Part shown: positions 48,930 to 56,571 of the stretch, piece by piece
How positions within the stretch are numbered: the first letter of the stretch is position 1
How the letters are laid out: each line of letters opens with the position of its first letter
From: Flavobacteriales bacterium TMED96
GTDB lineage: Bacteria; Bacteroidota; Bacteroidia; Flavobacteriales; Flavobacteriaceae
Length of the DNA: 56,571 nucleotides
Reading direction: 5' to 3'
Assembly (NCBI GenBank): GCA_002171475.2
Contig: NHEX02000027.1
Span: forward strand, 27,912 to 84,482
The notes under the pieces: model-generated
The model's input: only the letters and a program-made list of their open reading frames with translations
Databases searched by the model: none
Told to the model about the DNA's origin: nothing
Program-made: the position numbers and the translations under genes

Positions 48930-50873
48930 ATGATTGAAATAATTCTAAAAGATGGTTCTACTAAACAGTACGAAAAAGGAATCTCTGCTTTTAATATCGC
49001 AAAAGATATCAGTGAAGGTTTAGCTAGAAACGTCTTGTCTGCAAACTTTAATGGCTCAATAATTGAATTATCAACTAAAATTTCTAAAAGTGGTAGATTA
49101 TACTTTTATACATGGAATGATGAGGAAGGAAAATCAGCATTTTGGCATTCTTCAGCTCATGTTCTAGCTCAAACTATATTGAGTCTTTATCCAAAGGCTA
49201 AACTTACTATCGGGCCTTCAATAGAAAGTGGTTTTTATTATGATTTTGATTTAGGCGACAAAAATATATCTGAAAATGATTTTCCAAGAATAGAAAAAAA
49301 ATTCATGTTTTTTGCTTCACAAAAAAGTGATTTTAAAATGAAAATTATATCAAAATTAGAGGCAACAAAATATTACAAAAAAGAGAAAAATCCATACAAA
49401 TTGGAATTAATTGAAAACCTAAATGATGGAAAAATTACATTTTGTGATCACTCAGACTTTAGTGACCTTTGTAAAGGTGGCCATATTCCTCATACTGGAT
49501 TAATAAAAGCTGTAAAATTAACAAATGTAGCTGGTGCATACTGGAAGGGAGACGAAAATAATAAGCAATTAACTAGAATTTACGGCATCTCATTTCCAAA
49601 GCAAAAACTTTTAAAAGAACATATTTCTTTAATTGAGGAAGCTAATAAGAGAGATCATAGAAAAATTGGTAAAGAATTAAATTTATTTACCTTTAGCACT
49701 AAGGTCGGTCTAGGTTTACCACTATGGCTTCCCAAAGGGGCTGATTTAAAAAACAGATTAGAGAATTTTTTAAAAAGGGCTCAAGATAAAGTTGGATATG
49801 AATTAGTCGAATCTCCCCACATAGGAAAAAAGGAATTATATGAAACTTCTGGGCACTACGAAAAATATGGTTTAGACAGCTTTCAACCAATTGAAACTCC
49901 CGGAAAAAAAGAAACTTTTCTTTTAAAGCCAATGAATTGTCCACATCACTGTGAAATTTATAATTCGCAAAGTTGGAGCTATAAAGATCTTCCAAAAAGA
50001 TATGCAGAATTTGGAACTGTTTATAGATATGAGCAAAGCGGGGAGCTGCACGGATTAACTAGAGTAAGAGGATTCACCCAAGATGATGCACATATTTTCT
50101 GTACCCCCGAGCAATTAAAAGAAGAATTTGTGAAAGTAATTGATTTAGTTGCTTTTGTATTTAAAGCTGTAAGTTTTAATGATTTTATAGTTCAAGTTTC
50201 TTTAAGAGATCCAAAGACACCAGATAAGTATATAGGTTCCGAAAGAAATTGGAATTTAGCGGAAAAAGCTATTTTAAAAGCTGCAGATTTAAAAAATTTA
50301 GATTACAAAATTGAATACGGAGAAGCAGCATTTTATGGACCTAAATTAGATTTTATGGTAAAAGATGCTTTAGGGAGAAAATGGCAACTTGGAACGATAC
50401 AGGTAGATTATAATTTACCCGAAAGATTTGACTTAAAGTATAAAACAAAAGATAACACTTTTTTACGCCCCGTTATGATTCATAGAGCACCATTTGGAAG
50501 TTTAGAAAGGTTTATTGCTATTTTGCTTGAACATACTAGTGGTAAGCTTCCATTATGGTTAGTCCCAAATCAATTAATCATTTTAACACTTTCCGAAAAG
50601 TATGAAAAATACGCTGAAAAAGTTTTAAATGAGATGAAAATTAACGAAATTCGCGCACTAATTGATAACAGAAATGAGACTATAGGGAAAAAAATTAGAG
50701 ACGCTCAGTTAAAAAAATACCCCTATATGTTGATAATTGGTGAAAAAGAAATGAAAGACGACGTAGTATCTGTGAGACACATAAGTGATGGAGATTTGGG
50801 ATCCTTAACAATTGAAACTTTTATTCAAAAGTTATCAATTGAGATAAAGAATAGTTATTCATTTGAAGTTTAA
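48930..50873 (+). CDS. thrS: Threonyl-tRNA synthetase
   Basis: TGS domain, 'FWHSSAHVLAQTI', 'LLKPMNCPHHCEIY', 'RVRGFTQDDAHIFCTPEQ', 'HRAPFGSLERFIAILLEHTSGKLPLWL'. Confidence 0.98.
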   Translation: MIEIILKDGSTKQYEKGISAFNIAKDISEGLARNVLSANFNGSIIELSTKISKSGRLYFYTWNDEEGKSAFWHSSAHVLAQTILSLYPKAKLTIGPSIESGFYYDFDLGDKNISENDFPRIEKKFMFFASQKSDFKMKIISKLEATKYYKKEKNPYKLELIENLNDGKITFCDHSDFSDLCKGGHIPHTGLIKAVKLTNVAGAYWKGDENNKQLTRIYGISFPKQKLLKEHISLIEEANKRDHRKIGKELNLFTFSTKVGLGLPLWLPKGADLKNRLENFLKRAQDKVGYELVESPHIGKKELYETSGHYEKYGLDSFQPIETPGKKETFLLKPMNCPHHCEIYNSQSWSYKDLPKRYAEFGTVYRYEQSGELHGLTRVRGFTQDDAHIFCTPEQLKEEFVKVIDLVAFVFKAVSFNDFIVQVSLRDPKTPDKYIGSERNWNLAEKAILKAADLKNLDYKIEYGEAAFYGPKLDFMVKDALGRKWQLGTIQVDYNLPERFDLKYKTKDNTFLRPVMIHRAPFGSLERFIAILLEHTSGKLPLWLVPNQLIILTLSEKYEKYAEKVLNEMKINEIRALIDNRNETIGKKIRDAQLKKYPYMLIIGEKEMKDDVVSVRHISDGDLGSLTIETFIQKLSIEIKNSYSFEV

Positions 50874-50888
50874 TTTAAATTATTTATC

Positions 50889-51443
50889 ATAGCAATTCGA
50901 AGAAGAAGATCAAATAGACCTGGTAGGATAATAAAAGAAAACCCGCATCTTATCAATGAAAAAATTCTGGCTAAAGAAGTTAGATTGGTTGGTGATAATA
51001 TTGAAACAGGTGTATACAGTAAACAAAAAGCACTTCAAATGGCGAGTAACTTAGATTTAGATTTAGTTGAAATTTCCGGAAAAGCTATTCCACCTGTATG
51101 TAAGATTTTGGAATATAAAAAATTTCTATACGAACAAAAAAAAAGAGATAAAGCTATGAAATCTAAAACAACGAAAGTTGTTATTAAAGAAATTAGATTT
51201 GGACCACAAACAGACGAACATGATTATTTGTTCAAAAAAAAGCATGCTGAAAAATTTTTAAAAGATGGTGCAAAACTAAAGGCTTTCGTTTTCTTTAAGG
51301 GGAGGTCAATTATTTTCAAAGAACAAGGACAAATTCTTTTATTACGATTAGCGCAAGACCTAGAAGAGTTTGGAAAAGTAGAGCAGTTGCCAAAATTGGA
51401 TGGTAAGAGAATGATTATGTTTATTAATCCAAAAAAAAATTAA
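50889..51443 (+). CDS. infC: Translation initiation factor IF-3 with a probable non-canonical ATA start
   Basis: In-frame sequence (ATA)[41 protein letters not shown]...[27 protein letters not shown]; '[40 protein letters not shown]'. The ORF-track TTG start (50985) cuts conserved N-terminal residues. Confidence 0.9.
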   Translation: MAIRRRRSNRPGRIIKENPHLINEKILAKEVRLVGDNIETGVYSKQKALQMASNLDLDLVEISGKAIPPVCKILEYKKFLYEQKKRDKAMKSKTTKVVIKEIRFGPQTDEHDYLFKKKHAEKFLKDGAKLKAFVFFKGRSIIFKEQGQILLLRLAQDLEEFGKVEQLPKLDGKRMIMFINPKKN

Positions 51444-51462
51444 ACTATTTTAAATTAATGTT

Positions 51463-51660
51463 ATGCCAAAAATGAAAACCAAATCTAGTGCGAAGAAAAG
51501 ATTCAAATTAACTGGCACTGGTAAAATAAAAAGAAAACATGCATTTAAAAATCATATCTTGACAAAGAAGTCAAAAAAAAGGAAGCTGAAACTTACTCAT
51601 TCTAGCCTTGTTGACAAAAGTGACATGAAGAACATAGAAAAACAGTTAAGGTTAAAGTAA
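51463..51660 (+). CDS. rpmI: 50S ribosomal protein L35
   Basis: '[42 protein letters not shown]'. Confidence 0.98.
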   Translation: MPKMKTKSSAKKRFKLTGTGKIKRKHAFKNHILTKKSKKRKLKLTHSSLVDKSDMKNIEKQLRLK

Positions 51661-51684
51661 TTTTTTTAATATAAATAATACAAA

Positions 51685-52029
51685 ATGCCAAGATCACAAA
51701 ATTCAGTTGCCTCTAGAAATAGAAGAAAAAAAATCCTTAAACAAGCTAAAGGCTTCTATGGTAGAAGAAAAAATGTTTGGAAAGTGGCTAAAAATGCTGT
51801 TGAAAAGGGACTTTTATATTCATACAGAGACAGGAAAAATAAAAAAAGAAATTTTAGACTATTATGGATAATTAGATTAAATGCTGCTGCAAGATTGCAT
51901 GGAATGACTTATGGTAATTTAATTTCGAATTTAAAGTCTAAAAAAGTTAGCCTAGATAGAAAAGTTTTAGCAGACATCGCTATGAATCATCCTGACACTT
52001 TTAGCAAAATTGTAAATAAAGTAAAATAA
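51685..52029 (+). CDS. rplT: 50S ribosomal protein L20
   Basis: '[70 protein letters not shown]'. Confidence 0.98.
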   Translation: MPRSQNSVASRNRRKKILKQAKGFYGRRKNVWKVAKNAVEKGLLYSYRDRKNKKRNFRLLWIIRLNAAARLHGMTYGNLISNLKSKKVSLDRKVLADIAMNHPDTFSKIVNKVK

Positions 52030-52034
52030 ATTGC

Positions 52035-53540
52035 TTAAAAAGGTGTTATTTCATCTTTGTCCTCATAACCTCCTTCTGCAGGGTCTCTTCTTTTTTTTAC
52101 CTGATTTATCTTTGAAAGATACTCAAATGATGAGTCTATGTCGCTTAAATTTTCAAATTTCCCTAGTTGAGGAGTAAATTTAAGCCTTATTGTGTCCAAT
52201 CCACCATTTCTGTGTTTTGCTACTATAAATTCTGCTTGTCCTTCAGATGATGATCTGTCGTCATCATCCCACTCATCAATACCATAATATTCTGGTCTAT
52301 AAATGAATGAAACAATATCTGCGTCTTGTTCAATGGCACCTGAATCCCTTAAATCTGAGAGTATTGGTCTTTTAGTACCTCCCCTAGTTTCTACAGCTCT
52401 AGATAGTTGAGAAAGAGCGATTACGGGAACATTTAGTTCTTTAGCTAAAGATTTTAAATTTCTTGAAATTGACGATATTTCCTGTTCTCTATTTCCTGTC
52501 TTGCTGGTTGTACCAGATGTCATTAGCTGCAAATAGTCTACAATAATTAATTGTATTCCATGTTTAGAAGACAGTCTTCTTGCTTTTGCCCTAAGATCAA
52601 AAATGGATAAGGAGGGGGTATCATCTATATAAAGCGGAGCCTTTTCTAAGTCACCAACTTTAACATTTAGTTGTTCCCATTCATGGCTTTCAAGCTTTCC
52701 AGTTCTTAATTTTTCAGATGTTAGTCCAGTTTCAGCAGAAATTAATCTTGTAATTAGTTGCACTGAGGACATTTCTAATGAAAAGAAGGCCACTGGGGTT
52801 TTTTTTAAAACAGCAATATTTCTTGCCATTGACAATGTTAGAGCAGTTTTACCCATTCCTGGTCTTGCGGCTATGACAATAAGATCACTTGGTTGCCAAC
52901 CCGAAGTAAGTAAATCAAGTTTATCAAACCCAGTTGCTACTCCACTCAATCCATCTTTATTTGAAATATCTTCAATTCGCTTTTTTGCCTGAATAACTAG
53001 ACTCTGAGCTGTTTCAGAAGATCTTTTAATATTTCCTTGTGTAATCTCATATAATTTAGATTCAGCCTCATCTAATAAATCAAAAACATCTACTGATTCA
53101 TTAAAAGAATTTTCTATTATTTCATTTGATATTCTAATTAAGGATCTTTGAATAAATTTTTGAAGTATAATTCTTGCATGAAATTCAATATTAGCGGAGG
53201 TAGAAACTTTTTTTGACAATTGAACTAAATAGAAGTCACCACCAACTTTTTCCAAAACGCCCATTTTTCTGAGTTTAGTTGAGACCGTGAGAAGATCAAC
53301 AGGCTCGGAAGATTGGAATAAACTATATATTGCTTCGAATATATTCTTGTGAGATTCTTTGTAAAATGCATCTTTTTGAAGTATGTCAATTACTTCATCT
53401 ACTCCTTTTTTATCGATTAGCATTGCACCAAGCACTGCTTCTTCTAAGTCTAAAGCCTGTGGAGGAATTCTTCCTGTATCTAAATTAAAAATTCTTTTAT
53501 TGAAGGTTTCAGATGATAAAATTTTTTCGCTTTTTTCCAC
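52035..53540 (-). CDS. dnaB: Replicative DNA helicase
   Basis: 'RIPPQALDLEEAVLGAMLIDKKGV', 'LIVIAARPGMGKTALTLSMARNIAV', 'LQLMTSGT...EISSISRNLKSLAKELNVPVIALSQLSRAVE'. Confidence 0.98.
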   Translation of the reverse strand: MEKSEKILSSETFNKRIFNLDTGRIPPQALDLEEAVLGAMLIDKKGVDEVIDILQKDAFYKESHKNIFEAIYSLFQSSEPVDLLTVSTKLRKMGVLEKVGGDFYLVQLSKKVSTSANIEFHARIILQKFIQRSLIRISNEIIENSFNESVDVFDLLDEAESKLYEITQGNIKRSSETAQSLVIQAKKRIEDISNKDGLSGVATGFDKLDLLTSGWQPSDLIVIAARPGMGKTALTLSMARNIAVLKKTPVAFFSLEMSSVQLITRLISAETGLTSEKLRTGKLESHEWEQLNVKVGDLEKAPLYIDDTPSLSIFDLRAKARRLSSKHGIQLIIVDYLQLMTSGTTSKTGNREQEISSISRNLKSLAKELNVPVIALSQLSRAVETRGGTKRPILSDLRDSGAIEQDADIVSFIYRPEYYGIDEWDDDDRSSSEGQAEFIVAKHRNGGLDTIRLKFTPQLGKFENLSDIDSSFEYLSKINQVKKRRDPAEGGYEDKDEITPF

Positions 53541-53659
53541 ACATAAATGTAAAAAAAAGAATGATTAATTTTTTATTTAAAATTTTAAAGTACTACAAAA
53601 GAGTGAACATTATGTGTTTATAATTACTCTAAAATTGTTAATACGTATAAATATATTTA

Positions 53660-54613
53660 TTAACTATTAAAAACCCCCATTTTTTCAAATTTGTTTCTCC
53701 TTGAATTTATCAAATCGGTTGTTGATAGCTTTTCAAGTTCCAAAAATGATTTGGTTATTTCATTTCCAACAATTTCAAATATTTTTTCTCTGTTTTGATG
53801 TGCTCCTCCAAGAGGCTCTTTGATTATCTTATCAATTAATTTAGATCTTTTCATATCCTGAGCAGTAAGTTTTAAAGATTCAGCTGCTTTTTCTTTGTAT
53901 TCCCAACTTCTCCACAATATAGATGAACATGATTCCGGGGATATAACAGAATACCAAGTATTTTCTAACATCAATATTCTGTCCCCAATTCCTATCCCTA
54001 GAGCACCTCCAGAAGCCCCCTCTCCAATAATTATTGTTATTATTGGAACTTTGATTGAAAGCATATTAAAAATATTTCTAGCTATTGCCTCTCCTTGACC
54101 TCTTTCCTCAGCCTCTTGTCCTGGGTAAGCTCCTGGTGTGTCAATTAAACAGACAATGGGAATATTAAACTTTTCTGCTGATTTCATTACTCTCAAAGCT
54201 TTCCTATATCCTTCTGGGTTAGCCATTCCAAAATTTCTATATTTTCTTGTAACAGTATTGTAACCTTTTTGAGTTCCGACAAACATAAAAGTTTGATATT
54301 TCACCTTTCCCAAACCAGCAATCATGGCTTTATCATCCTTGATATTTCTATCGCCATGAAGTTCCAAAAATGAATTTCCACAAATGGCCTTTATGTAATC
54401 TAAGGTGTATGGTCGTGCGGGGTGTCTTGATAATTGAACTCTTTGCCACGGTGTTAAATTTCCATATATTTTTTCTTTTGTTTTTTTTAACTTCAATTCC
54501 AATTTAGCACATGTGTCAGTAACATCAATTTCACTTTCACTTCCAATTACCTCACACTTCGATAATTGTTCTTGAATTTCTTTAATTGGTAATTCAAAAT
54601 CTAAATATTCCAT
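53660..54613 (-). CDS. accA: Acetyl-CoA carboxylase carboxyltransferase subunit alpha
   Basis: '[22 protein letters not shown]', '[32 protein letters not shown]', '[39 protein letters not shown]'. Confidence 0.98.
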   Translation of the reverse strand: MEYLDFELPIKEIQEQLSKCEVIGSESEIDVTDTCAKLELKLKKTKEKIYGNLTPWQRVQLSRHPARPYTLDYIKAICGNSFLELHGDRNIKDDKAMIAGLGKVKYQTFMFVGTQKGYNTVTRKYRNFGMANPEGYRKALRVMKSAEKFNIPIVCLIDTPGAYPGQEAEERGQGEAIARNIFNMLSIKVPIITIIIGEGASGGALGIGIGDRILMLENTWYSVISPESCSSILWRSWEYKEKAAESLKLTAQDMKRSKLIDKIIKEPLGGAHQNREKIFEIVGNEITKSFLELEKLSTTDLINSRRNKFEKMGVFNS

Positions 54614-54644
54614 TTCTAACTAAATAATTATAAAATTATAATTT

Positions 54645-55526
54645 TTAAGAGATTTTTTTAAACTTAAACATAATATTTCCAATAACGCTTAATAATATAA
54701 TTAAAGCTCCAATATAGAATTGAGTGTTCATATATTCTTTTTCTCCAAAAATAATCAATGAAAAAAAGATTCCATAAATTGGTTCAAGGTTTAATGATAT
54801 CATCATGGTATAAGGTGTTATAAATTTTAAAATTTTGGTAGAAGCAACAAAAGCATAAGCAGTACACAATGACCCTAAAATAAAAATATAAATCCAGTTT
54901 GAAAACTTAATTGATTTTAGTGATGGAAATTTAGTATCTGATAAATAAACAATTAATGAAATTACAAATAAACCAAAAACTATTTCGTAAAAAGAAATTT
55001 GTAAAGATGAGTGTTTCTTAATCAAATATCCATTAAGTAGAGAAAACAAAACTGATAATAAAGTGCAAACAAGTGAAATAAAAATTGCAAAATAATTATC
55101 TGATTGTATACCAAAAATAATTAAAAGGCCTACAATTGCAACTGAACCAAATAATAATTCATGAATCTTGAAAGGTCTTTTATAAAAAAGGGGCTCTAAA
55201 AATGAAGCCATTAAGGATGCTGTGGACAAAATTGATAGAGTTAATGAAATAGAAGAAATTTTTATTGAGTAAAAAAATAAATACCAGTGAATTGAAATTA
55301 GCAACCCTCCAAGTATAAAATTTAATAAACTTAAATTACCTAATTTCAGCGCTTCCTTATGAAAAATAAACAAAAAAATAAAGATTAAAATTGCTGCAAT
55401 TGATAATCTAAACCAAACAATTAAAAGAGGATTAAGATCGATTAGTGAACCAAAAATTGAGGTGAAACCCCACAAAAAAATTAAAAAATGTAAATGAATT
55501 AAGCTTTTGTAACTATCTTTTTGCAT
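54645..55526 (-). CDS. DMT superfamily transporter (EamA family)
   Basis: About ten TM helices with EamA duplication; 'HFLIFLWGFTSIFGSLIDLNPLLIVWFRLSIAAILI', 'LNLEPIYGIFFSLIIFGE'. Confidence 0.92.
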   Translation of the reverse strand: MQKDSYKSLIHLHFLIFLWGFTSIFGSLIDLNPLLIVWFRLSIAAILIFIFLFIFHKEALKLGNLSLLNFILGGLLISIHWYLFFYSIKISSISLTLSILSTASLMASFLEPLFYKRPFKIHELLFGSVAIVGLLIIFGIQSDNYFAIFISLVCTLLSVLFSLLNGYLIKKHSSLQISFYEIVFGLFVISLIVYLSDTKFPSLKSIKFSNWIYIFILGSLCTAYAFVASTKILKFITPYTMMISLNLEPIYGIFFSLIIFGEKEYMNTQFYIGALIILLSVIGNIMFKFKKIS

Positions 55527-56571
55527 GTCTCATAAGAAGGTATCCCAAGCCTCCAAAAAATATGAGAGGAGACCAAGCAGCAACTGCAGCTGAAAAGTTT
55601 GACTTATTAACCAAGACAACCAAAATTTTATCAAAAAATATGAATGAAAAACCCATTAAAATTCCAATTGCTAAATTTATACCCATACCTCCTCTTCTCC
55701 TCACAGATGATACAGATACTGATATTAGAGTAAGAACAAAAACAGACATTGGTAAGCTATACCTTTTGTGTCTAACTAATAAATGTTGATTAATTAATTT
55801 AGACCCCGATTTGATTTCAGAATCAATAAATTCATTCAAATCAAACAGTGTTAAGGTTTCAGCTTCGTATTTTAGAGGTGACAGATCTTCAATATTAAAA
55901 TTAAAAATAGTGTCCATTGATTTTTTTTTAATTAAAATTTCCTCGTCTTCATCAATAATTCTCTTATTGAAATTTAAAAGGCGAAACACTGAGTCAGACT
56001 CAATCCATCTGATTGATTGTGCCATGATTTTAAATTTTAATTTTTCATTATCAAAGTACTCAAGAGTAAAATCCATAGCTCTTTTTCTTGTTGGATTGTA
56101 GCTGCTTACATAAACAAATTCATTTTTAGAAATTTGTTTAAACACTCTCGATGTATTTCTAATCTGAGATTTTTTATTTAAATATTTATAATTAAACTCA
56201 TTAAATCCTTTACTCGCATTTGGAACGACAAACATTCCAATAAAAAAGGATACAATTGCAATTAATGATGCAGATATTAAATATGGTCTAAGAAATCTTG
56301 TAAAAGAAACTCCTGAGCTCAAAACAGAAATAATTTCAGTGTTGCTCGCTAGTTTCGATGTAAACCATATTATTGACAAAAACAATAAAATTGGGAAGAG
56401 TAAATTTCCAAAATACCACATAAAGTCAAAATAATAATCAATAATCTCTTTTAATGGTATCTCGTTTTCTTTAAACTTATCTATCCTTTCAGCAATATCA
56501 ACCATTATCCCTACTGGAATGAACAAAAAAAGAGCAAATAAAAAAGTTATTAAATATTTTTTTATTATATA
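55513..56571 (-). CDS. LptF/LptG family permease (runs off the right edge; frame stays open to 56571)
   Basis: Frame upstream of the listed start reads YIIKKYLITFLFALFLFIPVGIMVDIAERIDKF, typical of the LptF/G N-terminus; 'ISVLSSGVSFTRFLRPYLISA', 'FAVVALVNKSNFSAAVAAWSPLIFFGGLGYLLMRHAKR'-like end. Confidence 0.9.
   Translation of the reverse strand, partial: YIIKKYLITFLFALFLFIPVGIMVDIAERIDKFKENEIPLKEIIDYYFDFMWYFGNLLFPILLFLSIIWFTSKLASNTEIISVLSSGVSFTRFLRPYLISASLIAIVSFFIGMFVVPNASKGFNEFNYKYLNKKSQIRNTSRVFKQISKNEFVYVSSYNPTRKRAMDFTLEYFDNEKLKFKIMAQSIRWIESDSVFRLLNFNKRIIDEDEEILIKKKSMDTIFNFNIEDLSPLKYEAETLTLFDLNEFIDSEIKSGSKLINQHLLVRHKRYSLPMSVFVLTLISVSVSSVRRRGGMGINLAIGILMGFSFIFFDKILVVLVNKSNFSAAVAAWSPLIFFGGLGYLLMRHAKR

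Noticed and set aside
53530-53545. TTTTCCACA near dnaB (and at 18070) as DnaA boxes / oriC
   Set aside because: Single isolated matches with a mismatch to TTATCCACA; no cluster.
1-56571. CRISPR arrays, tRNA/rRNA genes, transposons, prophage, toxin-antitoxin or defence islands
   Set aside because: No direct-repeat/spacer pattern, no tRNA-like cloverleaf noticed, and no hallmark proteins among the ORFs; the region is core genome.

Overview
The window is an AT-rich chromosomal segment whose gene content and synteny are typical of Flavobacteriia (Bacteroidota). It is almost entirely housekeeping genes, tightly packed on both strands. I see no rRNA, tRNA, CRISPR array, transposase, prophage or obvious defence or biosynthetic island. 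Recognisable content includes the dnaX 3' end, polyphosphate genes (ppx, ppk1, sixA), pdxH, rnz, pyrB, pyrR, rpsA, an MctP-like symporter pair, SulP, cmk, lon, tandem msrB, lpdA, aroQ, xerD, a two-component system, coaE, fabI, recN, coaBC, rpoZ, bamD, dapA, ligA, prmC, ribD, dnaA, rsmI-like, mltG, dapF, degQ-like, trmD, rplS, icd, murQ, thrS-infC-rpmI-rplT, dnaB, accA and lptF/G. The most interesting signals concern gene expression. (1) The dnaX C-terminal region is split between two frames exactly at an A11 tract, resembling slippage-type dnaX recoding. (2) The rpsA (ribosomal protein S1) frame is interrupted by a single in-frame UGA that separates a Lys-rich N-terminal extension from the S1 body. 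(3) infC has no ATG/GTG/TTG that preserves its conserved N-terminus and appears to start at ATA/ATC. (4) Two msrB genes lie in the same frame separated by TAA-TTG. (5) There are candidate regulatory palindromes or structures at lon and rpsA. Sequencing or assembly error is a live alternative for (1) and (2). I did not find a convincing new multi-gene system.
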